A stretch of 37,930 bases of DNA from an uncultured Blautia sp. (GCA_946545475.1 CAMNNO010000007.1:1-37930), one strand, 5' to 3'; shown: positions 15,304 through 23,461, numbered from the stretch's first letter. The notes: a model not told the origin generated them from the letters alone. Numbers and translations are program-made.

Positions 15304-17400
15304 ATGTACAAAAGTTATTCCATAGAACTTGCCGGAAGGACACTGACCGTAGATGTGGACCGCGTGGCAAAGCAGGCTAACGGCGCGGCACTGATGCACT
15401 ACGGGGATACCACCGTCCTTTCCACGGCTACGGCTTCCAAGGAGCCGAGGGAGGGAGTTGATTTCTTCCCGCTCAGTGTGGAATATGAAGAAAAAATGTA
15501 TGCCGTAGGAAAGATCCCCGGCGGTTTCAATAAAAGGGAAGGCAAGGCCAGCGAGCATGCCATACTGACATCCCGCGTCATCGACAGGCCCATGCGCCCC
15601 CTCTTCCCCAAGGATTACCGGAACGACGTGACCCTGGTCAACATGGTCATGTCCGTGGATCCCGAGTGCAACCCGGAAGTGGTAGCTATGCTGGGCTCCT
15701 CCATCGCCACCTGTATTTCCGACATTCCCTTTGACGGCCCCTGCGCCATGACCCAGGTGGGTATGATCAACGGGGAATTTATCATCAACCCCACTCTTGC
15801 CCAGAAGGATGTCTCCGACCTCGCCCTGACGGTCGCCTCCACCAGGGAAAAAGTCATCATGATCGAAGCCGGCGCCAACGAGCTGCCGGAGGACAAGATG
15901 GTGGAAGCCATCTACCTGGCCCACGATGTCAACCAGGAGCTTATCCGCTTCATTGACAGGATCGTGGCCGAGTGCGGCAAGGAAAAGCATTCCTATGCTT
16001 CCTGCGCGGTTCCGCAGGAGCTGTTTGACGCGATCAAAGAAATCGTTCCCCCCGAAGAGATGGAAGACGCCGTCTTCACCGACGACAAGCAGACCCGCGA
16101 GGAAAACATCCGCCAGATCACGCAGCGCCTCACCGAAGCCTTTGAGGGCAAGGACGAGTGGCTTGCTATCCTGGGCGAGGCTGTTTACCAGTACCAGAAG
16201 AAGACTGTCCGCAAGATGATCCTGAAGGACCACAAGCGTCCCGACGGCCGCGCCATCACCCAGATCCGCCCGCTTGCCGCCGAGGTGGACATCATCCCCA
16301 GGGTTCACGGCTCCGCCATGTTCACCAGAGGCCAGACCCAGATCTGCACCATCACGACCCTGGCGCCGCTGGCCGATGCCCAGAAGCTGGACGGCCTGGA
16401 TGAGTTCGAGACATCCAAGCGCTATATGCACCACTATAACTTCCCGTCCTACTCGGTAGGCGAGACCAAGCCCTCCAGAGGCCCGGGACGCCGCGAAATC
16501 GGCCATGGCGCCCTGGCTGAGCGCGCCCTCATCCCGGTCCTTCCCTCCGAGGAAGAGTTCCCCTATGCCATCCGCACGGTGTCCGAGACCTTCGAGTCCA
16601 ACGGCTCCACCTCCCAGGCCAGCGTCTGCGCCTCCACCATGTCCCTCATGGCTGCGGGCGTTCCCATCAAAAAGGCTGTGGCCGGTATCTCCTGCGGCCT
16701 GGTGACCGGGGAAACGGATGACGATTACATTGTGCTCACCGATATCCAGGGCCTTGAGGACTTCTTCGGCGATATGGACTTTAAGGTGGCCGGCACTCAT
16801 GACGGCATCACCGCCATCCAGATGGATATCAAGATCCACGGCCTGACCCGCTCGATCGTTGAGGAGGCCATCCGCCGCACCAAGGAAGCCCGCGAGTATA
16901 TCCTCAACGAGGTTATGGAGAAGTGCATCCCGGCTCCGCGTCCCGAGGTGGGCAAGTATGCGCCGAAGATCATCCAGATCACCATCGATCCCCAGAAGAT
17001 CGGCGATGTGGTCGGCCAGAGAGGCAAGACCATCAACACCATCATTGAGCGCACCGGCGTGAAGATCGATATCACCGACGACGGCAACGTGTCCATCTGC
17101 GGCACTGACCTCAGAAACATGGAAGAAGCCCGCCGCATGGTGGAGATCATCGCCACCGATTTTGAAAAGGACCAGATCCTGACCGGCCGCGTGGTCAGCA
17201 TTAAGGAGTTCGGCGCCTTTATCGAGTTTGCCCCCGGCAAGGAGGGCATGGTCCATATCTCCAAGATCGCCAAAGAGCGGATCAACCGCGTGGAGGATGT
17301 CCTGACCCTTGGCGACAAGGTGACGGTCATCTGCCTTGGCAAGGATAAGATGGGCCGCATCAGCTTCAGCATCAAGGATGTGCCGAAGAATATAAGATAA
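15304..17400 (+). CDS. pnp: Polyribonucleotide nucleotidyltransferase (PNPase)
   Basis: 698 aa from ATG 15304, preceded by AAAAGGAGAG. PNPase is a trimeric 3'-to-5' phosphorolytic exoribonuclease that releases nucleoside diphosphates. Two RNase PH-like domains flank a helical linker. The second contains RPDGRAITQIRPL, HGSAMFTRGQTQ, PRSGPGRREIGHG-like residues (here SRGPGRREIGHGALAERAL) and the catalytic-site region GDMDFKVAGT. The KH domain carries VGQRGKTINTIIERTG near residue 569. The S1 domain spans about 620-690 (TGRVVSIKEFGAFIEF, then HISKIAKERI). The open frame extends upstream to 15175, but those residues are not PNPase-like. A 29-bp perfect palindrome follows. Confidence 0.96.
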   Translation: MYKSYSIELAGRTLTVDVDRVAKQANGAALMHYGDTTVLSTATASKEPREGVDFFPLSVEYEEKMYAVGKIPGGFNKREGKASEHAILTSRVIDRPMRPLFPKDYRNDVTLVNMVMSVDPECNPEVVAMLGSSIATCISDIPFDGPCAMTQVGMINGEFIINPTLAQKDVSDLALTVASTREKVIMIEAGANELPEDKMVEAIYLAHDVNQELIRFIDRIVAECGKEKHSYASCAVPQELFDAIKEIVPPEEMEDAVFTDDKQTREENIRQITQRLTEAFEGKDEWLAILGEAVYQYQKKTVRKMILKDHKRPDGRAITQIRPLAAEVDIIPRVHGSAMFTRGQTQICTITTLAPLADAQKLDGLDEFETSKRYMHHYNFPSYSVGETKPSRGPGRREIGHGALAERALIPVLPSEEEFPYAIRTVSETFESNGSTSQASVCASTMSLMAAGVPIKKAVAGISCGLVTGETDDDYIVLTDIQGLEDFFGDMDFKVAGTHDGITAIQMDIKIHGLTRSIVEEAIRRTKEAREYILNEVMEKCIPAPRPEVGKYAPKIIQITIDPQKIGDVVGQRGKTINTIIERTGVKIDITDDGNVSICGTDLRNMEEARRMVEIIATDFEKDQILTGRVVSIKEFGAFIEFAPGKEGMVHISKIAKERINRVEDVLTLGDKVTVICLGKDKMGRISFSIKDVPKNIR

Positions 17401-17409
17401 TATACACCA

Positions 17410-17476
17410 GGAAGAAATGGGGACGGTTCTTTTTTCTTACGAATCACAAGAAAAAAGAACCGTCCCCATTTCTTCC
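17410..17476. repeat. GGGGACGG-family palindrome, copy 3: 29-bp perfect inverted repeat
   Basis: Bases 17410-17438 pair perfectly with 17448-17476 around a 9-nt loop. Each arm contains GAAATGGGGACGGTTC and a T6/A6 run, so the hairpin has T-tracts on both strands. It lies between pnp and dut. It could act as a terminator, but it also matches the smaller hairpins at 4946 and 14542 and is best seen as a REP-like element. No transposase gene is in the window. Confidence 0.9.
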
Positions 17477-17502
17477 CCGCAGCGAAGGATGAAAGGCAAA
17501 GC

Positions 17503-18015
17503 ATGGAAAGAATAGCAAAGTTTTTCAAGGTCAGCGAGAAAAGGTTCCTGGAAGATTATCTGACGCACTTCCCGGAGGAAGGCGAAGAGAGGGCAAGGGA
17601 GATCTATGCGTCCCTTATCCTGCCAAGGCGCGCCACGTCCGGCAGCGCGGGGTATGACTTTTTCATCCCCAAAAGCCTTACGCTGGCGCCGCATGAGACG
17701 GTCATGATCCCGACGGGGATGTCGGTCCGCATGAGCGAGGGCTGGGTGCTCTTCCTCTATCCCCGGAGCGGCCTCGGGTTTAAATACCGCTTCCAGCTCA
17801 ATAATACTGTGGGCGTCATAGACAGCGACTACTTTTACTCGGACAACGAAGGCCACATTTTTGCCAGGATGACGAACGATTCCAACGAAGGGAAAACCCT
17901 CTGCCTGGAGGCGGGAACCGCATTTATGCAGGGCGTGTTTGTCCCCTATGGCATCACAGAGGACGATACCTGCGCGGCCGTCCGGAATGGCGGGTTGGGG
18001 AGCACAAGCTTGTGA
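17503..18015 (+). CDS. dut: dUTP diphosphatase, trimeric family
   Basis: 170 aa. It hydrolyses dUTP to dUMP and pyrophosphate, keeping uracil out of DNA and supplying dTMP synthesis. All five motifs of the trimeric family are visible: SAGYD (48-52), PRSGLG (87-92), GVIDSDY (104-110, with the catalytic aspartate), FMQGVFVPY (141-149) and NGGLGSTSL (162-170). Motif 3 is unusual: the normal DYRGEI reads DY-FYSDNEGHI, an insertion of a few residues. About 35 N-terminal residues precede the usual domain. The ATG at 17503 has GAAAGG upstream. It faces the dehydrogenase gene convergently. Confidence 0.88.
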   Translation: MERIAKFFKVSEKRFLEDYLTHFPEEGEERAREIYASLILPRRATSGSAGYDFFIPKSLTLAPHETVMIPTGMSVRMSEGWVLFLYPRSGLGFKYRFQLNNTVGVIDSDYFYSDNEGHIFARMTNDSNEGKTLCLEAGTAFMQGVFVPYGITEDDTCAAVRNGGLGSTSL

Positions 18016-18045
18016 AGGATGGGCTGAGGCGCTGTCATAAGCATG

Positions 18046-18086
18046 AAAAAGATCGAGCAGGAGGGGATCCTCCCCTCCTACTCGAT
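18046..18086 (-). terminator. Intrinsic terminator of the D-2-hydroxyacid dehydrogenase gene
   Basis: ATCGAG and AGGAGGGGA pair with their complements at 18070-18086 with one mismatch. On the minus strand the stem is followed by CTTTTTC. The stem begins within the stop codon of the minus-strand gene. It may also stop transcription coming from dut, but the plus strand lacks a T-run. Confidence 0.82.
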
Positions 18087-19081
18087 TACCAGGGGTTGAC
18101 GATGCGCTTGGGGACGCGGCCTTCGGCAGCGGCTTTTATATCCTCCCAGATCATGGCGTAGCTGCGGCGGAAGCTGGAGGCTGTGATGCCGCCGATGTGG
18201 GGGCTCAGGATGAGCTTTTGCGAGAGCTCTTCCGGCAGGAGCAGGAGAGGATGGTCCTTTTTAACGGGCTCGTTATCCAGGGTATCCAGCCCGGCCATGG
18301 CAAGCTTTCCGGTTTTCAGGGCATCGATAAGGGCGCTGTCATCCACCAGCTCGCCCCGGGAGGTATTGACAAAGTAGCTGCCATCCTTCATAAGGGAGAA
18401 GAAGCGGGCGTTTGCCATGCCCTTTGTCGAAGCGTTGACCGGCAGGTGCAGGCTTACGATATCCGAATTTTTCAGAAGCTCCTCCAGGGGAAGGTACTGG
18501 ACATGATAAGAGGCTTCTTCTTCCGCGGTGAGGCGGTTCCTCTTATTATAGTAGATCGTTTCCACGCCGTAAGCGGCAAGGAGACGCGCAACGGCCCTGG
18601 CGATGTCGCCGAAGCCCACCAGGCCTATGCGGCAGTCCGCAAGCTCCTTAAGGTCGCCCCGCTTCATATAGCCTTCCTTGACTTGGATCTGTGCCCCCGT
18701 CCGGACGGCCAGGTCGTTCTGGATGACATTTTTAAGCATCCCGCTCATCAAAAGGATGGTCTGCTCCGCCACGGCGGAAGCATTCATGCCCTGGCTGTTG
18801 CAGACATAAACCTTTCTTTCCCGGGCAGCCTCGATGTCGAAGCAATTGAAGGCGACGCCCTCCGAGTGGATGAGCTTAAGCTTATCCATTCCCCGGATGA
18901 GCTCCCCGGGGACAGAGGCAATGGCATCCGCGACGATAAAGTCCGCATCGCCTGCCTTTGCGAGATATTCCGAAACCGGAAGGCCTTTCGGCATATCGAC
19001 GCGTTCGAGCTCGTACAGAAAGCTGTCAGGCGCCGAGTAGGTTTCCATGTTTCCTTCTTTTCCGATGTGAAGAACCTTCAT
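18086..19081 (-). CDS. NAD(P)-dependent D-2-hydroxyacid dehydrogenase family protein
   Basis: 331 aa. The family interconverts 2-keto and D-2-hydroxy acids. The Rossmann motif is GFGDIA (156-161). The catalytic residues are R242 (NTSRGELVD), E271 (LDNEPV) and H295 (SPHIGG), an intact triad. After the second strand of the Rossmann fold the residues read YYNKR rather than the acidic residue usual for NAD, which hints at NADP(H) use. The substrate cannot be deduced. The start has two tandem GGAGACAGAATATA copies upstream, each offering a ribosome site. It lies 49 bp downstream of the DUF1292 gene on the same strand, so the two may share the promoter at 19571. Confidence 0.9.
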   Translation of the reverse strand: MKVLHIGKEGNMETYSAPDSFLYELERVDMPKGLPVSEYLAKAGDADFIVADAIASVPGELIRGMDKLKLIHSEGVAFNCFDIEAARERKVYVCNSQGMNASAVAEQTILLMSGMLKNVIQNDLAVRTGAQIQVKEGYMKRGDLKELADCRIGLVGFGDIARAVARLLAAYGVETIYYNKRNRLTAEEEASYHVQYLPLEELLKNSDIVSLHLPVNASTKGMANARFFSLMKDGSYFVNTSRGELVDDSALIDALKTGKLAMAGLDTLDNEPVKKDHPLLLLPEELSQKLILSPHIGGITASSFRRSYAMIWEDIKAAAEGRVPKRIVNPW

Positions 19082-19082
19082 A

Positions 19083-19110
19083 TATATTCTGTCTCCTATA
19101 TTCTGTCTCC
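19083..19110 (-). repeat. 14-bp tandem duplication of the ribosome binding site
   Basis: Two exact copies of GGAGACAGAATATA (minus strand) lie directly before the dehydrogenase start codon. Each carries a GGAG core, but only the proximal one is at usable distance. It looks like a slippage duplication of the translation start region. Confidence 0.9.
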
Positions 19111-19130
19111 TCTACACACGTAGTTTCCTG

Positions 19131-19511
19131 TCAGCCCTCTGCGTTCTCGGGGTCAGCCGCGGCCGCAAGGGAAGAGCTCCGCAGCATATCGCGGAAGGTA
19201 TCCGCGCAGGCTTCGTACTCCACTTCGTCCTCGATATTGGAAAGAAGCGGATCTCCGTTTTCGGTCAGGGCAAAAATGAAAAGGTAAATGTCGTCCTTGG
19301 CCTCGCCATTCTCGCCCAGGGGCAGAAGGGCGATGTACTGCTTGCCGGCATAGGCCGGGTCGTCAAGAGAGAAAACCGTCAGCACATCACAGGTAACGGT
19401 GGAATCGTCCTGGAGAGTCAGCTCGATCTGGTTGTGAAGGATAGAAGGAGAAGGCCCGCACCCGCTGCACCCGTCACAGGAGCCGCTGCAATTCGTTGCA
19501 TTATTAGACAT
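19131..19511 (-). CDS. DUF1292 family protein (YrzB-like) with Cys-rich N-terminus
   Basis: 126 aa. The central region (about residues 28-95) fits DUF1292, with the pattern IELTLQDDSTVTCDVLTVF, then YIALLPLGENGE and DIYLFIF. These small proteins are common in Bacillota and have no established function. The first 20 residues include CSGSCDGCSGCG, which could bind a metal, though this is inference from composition. An alanine-rich tail ends the protein. AAGGATTA before the ATG serves as ribosome site. A consensus sigma-A promoter lies about 60 bp upstream. It is divergent from rpsJ. Confidence 0.82.
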   Translation of the reverse strand: MSNNATNCSGSCDGCSGCGPSPSILHNQIELTLQDDSTVTCDVLTVFSLDDPAYAGKQYIALLPLGENGEAKDDIYLFIFALTENGDPLLSNIEDEVEYEACADTFRDMLRSSSLAAAADPENAEG

Positions 19512-19570
19512 AAGATAATCCTTTCATATATAGTAGCGTTTCTTAATAATAGCGTTTCTGTCGCACTCAG

Positions 19571-19599
19571 ATTATAATTATTTGTCATCAATCTGTCAA
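19571..19599 (-). promoter_or_regulatory. Consensus SigA promoter for the DUF1292 gene
   Basis: On the minus strand TTGACA (19599-19594) and TATAAT (19576-19571) match the consensus exactly with a 17-bp spacer. It is the strongest-looking promoter in the window, driving a gene of unknown function. Confidence 0.88.
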
Positions 19600-19693
19600 C
19601 TCCGGGGCTATAGGTATCTTTTTCCCTCCGGTGACGTGAGCCTTGTATTGTCATATTTCACAAAATAAAATACAAAATCCCTTAAAAATATAC

Positions 19694-19722
19694 TTGCCAA
19701 AATAAAAAAATAAGGTTATACT
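19694..19722 (+). promoter_or_regulatory. SigA-type promoter of the S10-spc superoperon
   Basis: TTGCCA at 19694-19699 and TATACT at 19717-19722 have a 17-bp A-rich spacer. It points toward rpsJ and would give a leader of about 310 nt. Confidence 0.8.
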
Positions 19723-19724
19723 AC

Positions 19725-20037
19725 CTATTGCTGTGACATTGATAGCTGTGAAGCGCGAGGTTGCTGCCCTTTGGGGTACATTCCATTGAGGCAGGTTTTT
19801 CCGTGGAGCGAATGTCAAGTTAGAAAAACTGACGACAAGTCACTGTACAAAGTTCAATAAACCATCATGAGGGATGGCGTGCATGGTTCCTGAAAAAAGC
19901 CCCCGCATCCGGCTGAGAATGGCCGGACAGATCATTGCGGCCTTTGGGCAGATAAGTGTTGGGACACGCACGGTGATGTGTACAGTCGCCGCTTGTCGTA
20001 CTGCTTAAAAGAGTACGAATAGGAGGAGACTTTTTTT
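19725..20037 (+). ncRNA. Long structured 5' leader of rpsJ, candidate r-protein-responsive RNA
   Basis: About 310 nt without a gene between promoter and rpsJ. It holds several hairpins: CCGGC/GCCGG (19909-19926), an ACCAT/ATGGT pair (19861-19888) and TCGTACT/AGTACGA (19996-20018) just before the AGGAGGAG ribosome site. A conserved leader upstream of rpsJ has been reported in Clostridia as a putative ribosomal-protein-responsive RNA, and position and length fit. I could not align it. Confidence 0.55.
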
Positions 20038-20355
20038 ATGGCAAATCAGATACTCAGAATTACCCTTAAAGCCTATGATCATCAGCTTGTAGACGCGTCC
20101 GCCGCCAAGATCGTGGATACCGTCAAGAAGAACGGCTCCGCCGTCAGCGGTCCGGTTCCGCTTCCCACCAAGAAGGAAGTTGTGACCATTCTCCGCGCCG
20201 TCCACAAATATAAAGATTCCCGTGAGCAGTTCGAGCAGAGGACCCACAAGAGGCTCATCGACATTCTTGAGCCCACCGACAAGCTCCTCGAGGCCCTTTC
20301 CCGCCTGGAAATGCCTGCCGGCGTCAACATTGAGATCAAGACCAAGGCCCGCTAA
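20038..20355 (+). CDS. rpsJ: 30S ribosomal protein S10
   Basis: 105 aa, near the usual 102-103. S10 is a late-assembling protein of the 30S head and also forms the NusB-S10 (NusE) antitermination complex. Recognisable blocks are [20 protein letters not shown] near residues 6-25, [17 protein letters not shown] near 37 and [12 protein letters not shown] near 70. It starts at ATG 20038 after AGGAGGAG plus a T-run. It leads the operon; no fusA or tuf lies upstream. A 245-bp structured spacer separates it from rplC. Confidence 0.97.
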   Translation: MANQILRITLKAYDHQLVDASAAKIVDTVKKNGSAVSGPVPLPTKKEVVTILRAVHKYKDSREQFEQRTHKRLIDILEPTDKLLEALSRLEMPAGVNIEIKTKAR

Positions 20356-20367
20356 ATCCGGCTTCGG

Positions 20368-20575
20368 GCATTTGCCGAAAAGCAAATGCTTCTATATAAA
20401 TAAGTAGAGAACGGAAGGATAGCAGCAAGCCATATCCCTCCCTCTTCTGAAGCAAAAGGGACGAATCGTCCCCGTCAAAGTTATATGATTGCTCAAAAAG
20501 GGCAGTCCGCTGTAAATCCATATGACCGCCTGCCGGTGAAGATGAATGCAGCCTTCACCAAAAAACAGACAGGCG
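20368..20575 (+). promoter_or_regulatory. Structured spacer upstream of rplC
   Basis: Three hairpins occur in the 245-bp rpsJ-rplC gap. They are GCATTTGC/GCAAATGC (20368-20389), GGGACG/CGTCCC near 20457, and a nested structure at 20527-20575 (CGCCTG/CAGGCG enclosing GGTGAAG/CTTCACC). TCCGCTGTAA occurs twice, at about 20507 and just before the ribosome site. No T-runs are present, so mRNA processing or translational control is likelier than termination. Confidence 0.5.
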
Positions 20576-20600
20576 ATCCGCTGTAAGGAGGAAACAAACC

Positions 20601-21233
20601 ATGCAAAAAGCAATTCTCGCCACAAAGATCGGCATGACCCAGATCTTCAACGATGATGGCGTCCTTGTGCCGGTTACCGTCATGCAGGCTGGTCCCTGCA
20701 CCGTGACCCAGGTCAAGACGGTTGAAAACGACGGCTACGCAGCCGTACAGGTAGGCTTCGGCGACATCCGCGAAAAGCTTGTCAACAAGCCCAAGACCGG
20801 CCACTTCAAAAAAGCCGGTGTGACCATCAAGAGATTCCTGCGTGAGTTCCGTCTGGACAACGCAGCCGAATATACAGTAGGACAGGAAATCAAGGCAGAC
20901 GTCTTCGCCGCAGGTGATCACGTAGACGCGACAGCTATTTCCAAGGGCAAGGGATTCCAGGGTGCCATCAAGAGGCACAACCAGTCCCGCGGACCCATGG
21001 CCCACGGCTCCAAATATCACCGCCACGCCGGTTCCAACGGTTCTTCTTCCGATCCCAGCCGCGTATATCCCGGCAAGAGGATGGCCGGACAGATGGGCCA
21101 CGTACAGGTCACTGTACAGAACCTCGAGATCGTGCGTGTAGATGCTGAAAACAATTTACTGCTGATCAAAGGCGCCGTTCCCGGACCCAAGAAGTCCCTG
21201 GTGACCATCAAGTCTTCAGTAAAGTCCTTATAA
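20601..21233 (+). CDS. rplC: 50S ribosomal protein L3
   Basis: 210 aa. L3 is an early 23S rRNA binder whose loop reaches the peptidyl transferase centre. It begins with the signature [37 protein letters not shown] near residues 117-136 and [17 protein letters not shown] near 150-166 form the central extension, which includes the conserved glutamine region modified in some bacteria. The ATG at 20601 follows AAGGAGG. It is separated from rplD by 24 bp. Confidence 0.97.
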   Translation: MQKAILATKIGMTQIFNDDGVLVPVTVMQAGPCTVTQVKTVENDGYAAVQVGFGDIREKLVNKPKTGHFKKAGVTIKRFLREFRLDNAAEYTVGQEIKADVFAAGDHVDATAISKGKGFQGAIKRHNQSRGPMAHGSKYHRHAGSNGSSSDPSRVYPGKRMAGQMGHVQVTVQNLEIVRVDAENNLLLIKGAVPGPKKSLVTIKSSVKSL

Positions 21234-21257
21234 TTCGAGAAAGGAGGAGCTAAGGAG

Positions 21258-21878
21258 ATGGCAAACGTAAAAGTCTTTAATATGGAAGGAAATGAAGTTG
21301 GCACGATGGAGCTTTCCGATGCCGTGTTTGGCGTTACAGTGAACGAAAATCTGGTTCACTTCGCAGTCGTCCGCCAGCTTGCCAATAAACGCCAGGGAAC
21401 CCAGAAGGCCAAGGGCCGCTCGGAAGTCAGCGGCGGCGGCCGCAAGCCGTGGAGGCAGAAGGGAACCGGCCATGCCCGCCAGGGTTCCATCCGCGCCGCA
21501 CAGTGGAAGGGCGGCGGTATGATCTGGGCCCCCGTTCCCAGGGATTACAGCTTCAAGATGAACAAGAAAGAGCGCAGGGCTGCCCTGAAGAGCGCCCTCA
21601 CCCTTAAGGCTCAGGATGAGAAGCTCATCGTTGTCGATAACCTTGCTCTTAACGAGATCAAGACAAAAGAAATGGCCCGCGTGCTGAAGAACCTGAAAGC
21701 TGACAAGGCCCTGGTCGTCACCGCCGGCGAAAACAAGAACGTCTATCTTTCCGCCAGGAACATTGAAGGCGTGCAGACCGCACCCGCCAATGGCATCAAT
21801 GTCTACGACATCATGAGGCATCAGACCCTGGTGCTGACCAAGGATGCGGTGGCATCCATCGAGGAGGTGTACGCATAA
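21258..21878 (+). CDS. rplD: 50S ribosomal protein L4
   Basis: 206 aa. L4 lines the nascent peptide exit tunnel; in Escherichia coli it also regulates the S10 operon. RQGTQKAKGRSEVSGGGRKP leads into the tunnel loop PWRQKGTGHARQGSIRAAQW near residues 66-86. A C-terminal domain contains NIEGVQTAPANGINVYDIM. The start follows AGGAGGAGC. The stop codon overlaps the rplW start by one base (TAATG), which implies coupled translation. Confidence 0.97.
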   Translation: MANVKVFNMEGNEVGTMELSDAVFGVTVNENLVHFAVVRQLANKRQGTQKAKGRSEVSGGGRKPWRQKGTGHARQGSIRAAQWKGGGMIWAPVPRDYSFKMNKKERRAALKSALTLKAQDEKLIVVDNLALNEIKTKEMARVLKNLKADKALVVTAGENKNVYLSARNIEGVQTAPANGINVYDIMRHQTLVLTKDAVASIEEVYA

Positions 21879-22177
21879 TGGCAGATATCAAATATTACGA
21901 CGTTATTCTGAAACCGGTCATCAGCGAGAAGTCCATGAACATCATGGGCGACAAGAAGTATACATTCCTGGTACATCCGGATGCCAACAAGTCCATGATC
22001 AAGGAAGCCGTCGAGAAGATGTTTACCGGCACGAAGGTCAAGAAGGTCAACACCATGAACCTTCCCGGCAAGAAAAGGCGCCGCGGCATGACGATCGGCT
22101 ACACCGCGAAATCCAAAAAAGCCATTGTCTCCCTTACCGAAGACAGCAAAGAGATCGAGATCTTCCAGGGACTTTAA
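21878..22177 (+). CDS. rplW: 50S ribosomal protein L23
   Basis: 99 aa. L23 sits at the tunnel exit and docks trigger factor and SRP. Family blocks are YYDVILKPVISEKSMNIMG near residues 5-23, KYTFLVHPDANKSMIKEAVE near 26-45 and KKVNTMNLPGKKRRRGMTIG. Its ATG overlaps the rplD stop. A 14-bp sequence including the stop codon is duplicated immediately after the gene (22171-22198). Confidence 0.97.
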   Translation: MADIKYYDVILKPVISEKSMNIMGDKKYTFLVHPDANKSMIKEAVEKMFTGTKVKKVNTMNLPGKKRRRGMTIGYTAKSKKAIVSLTEDSKEIEIFQGL

Positions 22178-22198
22178 TTAAAAGACTTTAATTAAAAG
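22171..22198 (+). repeat. 14-bp tandem duplication at the rplW stop codon
   Basis: Two exact copies of ACTTTAATTAAAAG. The first contains the rplW stop codon and the second carries an extra, out-of-use copy. It has the same length as the duplications before rpsK and the dehydrogenase gene. Confidence 0.9.
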
Positions 22199-22257
22199 GC
22201 TGCCTGATGCCGCAGATCGGCATAGCGATTCACGCAGCCGGAGGGGCCTCCCCCTCC
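22198..22257 (+). promoter_or_regulatory. Nested hairpins in the rplW-rplB spacer
   Basis: GGCTGC (22198-22203) pairs with GCAGCC (22234-22239) and encloses ATGCCG/CGGCAT. A second stem GGAGGGG/CCCCTCC (22240-22257) stacks on it. It lies 50 bp before the rplB start and has no T-run. Possible r-protein binding or processing site; function unknown. Confidence 0.5.
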
Positions 22258-22307
22258 CCATATGTGCACGGAAGCACGAGATCAAATTCGAAAGGAGTAC
22301 CCAAGTT

Positions 22308-23156
22308 ATGGGAATTAAAACCTATAAGCCTTATACCCCGTCCAGAAGACATATGACGGGTTCTGACTTTTCAGAGATCACGGCCACAACGCCGGAGAAG
22401 TCCCTGACCGTTTCCCTTAAGAAAAATTCCGGCCGCAACAACCAGGGCAAGATCACGGTCCGCCATCGTGGAGGCGGCAACCGCAGGAAATACAGGATCA
22501 TCGATTTCAAGCGCAACAGCAAGGACGGCATCCCGGCAAAGGTTGCCACCATCGAGTACGATCCGAACCGCACCGCCAACATCGCGCTGATCAACTATGT
22601 GGATGGCGCTAAGGCTTACATCATCGCTCCCGAAGGCCTGAAAGTAGGCCAGACGGTCATGAGCGGCCCCGAAGCTGAGGTTCGCCTTGGCAACTGCCTG
22701 CCGCTGGAGCTTATCCCCGTTGGTACCATGATCCACAACATCGAGCTTCATCCCGGAAAAGGCGGCCAGATGGCCCGTTCCGCCGGCAACGGAGCTCAGA
22801 TGATGGCTAAGGAAGGCAAGTATGCCACCCTCCGCCTTCCCTCCGGTGAAATGAGAATGGTTCCCATCAACTGCCGCGCAACCATCGGCATTGTCGGGAA
22901 CGGCGACCACAACCTGATTAACATCGGTAAAGCTGGACGCAAGCGCAACATGGGCATCCGTCCCACCGTCCGCGGTTCTGTCATGAACCCGAATGACCAT
23001 CCGCACGGCGGCGGCGAGGGCAAGACCGGTATCGGTCGCCCCGGTCCCAGCACTCCCTGGGGCAAGCCCGCTCTCGGCCTGAAGACCAGGAAGAAGAATA
23101 AGGCGTCCAATAAGCTGATCGTGAGAAGACGCGACGGCAAAGCTTTAACGAAATAA
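22308..23156 (+). CDS. rplB: 50S ribosomal protein L2
   Basis: 282 aa, slightly above the common 273-277. L2 binds 23S rRNA near the peptidyl transferase centre and bridges to the 30S subunit. It starts [40 protein letters not shown] near residues 43-62 and [20 protein letters not shown] near 225-244 are the conserved RNA-binding blocks; the latter includes the functionally important histidine. The ATG at 22308 follows AAAGGAG. It is preceded by a structured 130-bp spacer. Confidence 0.97.
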   Translation: MGIKTYKPYTPSRRHMTGSDFSEITATTPEKSLTVSLKKNSGRNNQGKITVRHRGGGNRRKYRIIDFKRNSKDGIPAKVATIEYDPNRTANIALINYVDGAKAYIIAPEGLKVGQTVMSGPEAEVRLGNCLPLELIPVGTMIHNIELHPGKGGQMARSAGNGAQMMAKEGKYATLRLPSGEMRMVPINCRATIGIVGNGDHNLINIGKAGRKRNMGIRPTVRGSVMNPNDHPHGGGEGKTGIGRPGPSTPWGKPALGLKTRKKNKASNKLIVRRRDGKALTK

Positions 23157-23171
23157 TAAGGAGGATTACGC

Positions 23172-23453
23172 ATGTCTCGTTCACTGAAAAAAGGCCCCTT
23201 CGCTGATGAGAGCCTTCTGAAGAAAATCGATGCACTGAATGCTGCCAATGACAAGTCGGTTATCAAGACCTGGTCGCGCCGTTCTACTATCTTCCCGTCC
23301 TTCGTGGGGCACACGATTGCCGTACACGATGGCCGGAAGCATGTCCCGGTATATGTGACAGAGGATATGGTCGGACATAAGCTTGGCGAGTTTGTTGTCA
23401 CCAGAACCTATCGCGGACATGGCAAGGACGAAAAGAAGTCCGGCGTCCGCTGA
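23172..23453 (+). CDS. rpsS: 30S ribosomal protein S19
   Basis: 93 aa, standard length. S19 lies in the 30S head with S13 and contacts the A-site side of the subunit interface. [20 protein letters not shown] begins the protein. [20 protein letters not shown] and [20 protein letters not shown] are diagnostic. The start follows AAGGAGG, 15 bp after rplB. A 125-bp hairpin-rich spacer follows. Confidence 0.97.
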   Translation: MSRSLKKGPFADESLLKKIDALNAANDKSVIKTWSRRSTIFPSFVGHTIAVHDGRKHVPVYVTEDMVGHKLGEFVVTRTYRGHGKDEKKSGVR

Positions 23454-23461
23454 ATATATGA

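Noticed and set aside
15142-17256. Long minus-strand open frame (704 codons) opposite pnp
   Set aside because: Antisense shadow of PNPase, with no recognisable domain and no ribosome site.
18197-19123. Plus-strand open frame (308 codons) across the dehydrogenase gene
   Set aside because: The minus-strand dehydrogenase has a full catalytic triad and Rossmann motif; the plus frame has neither homology nor a ribosome site.
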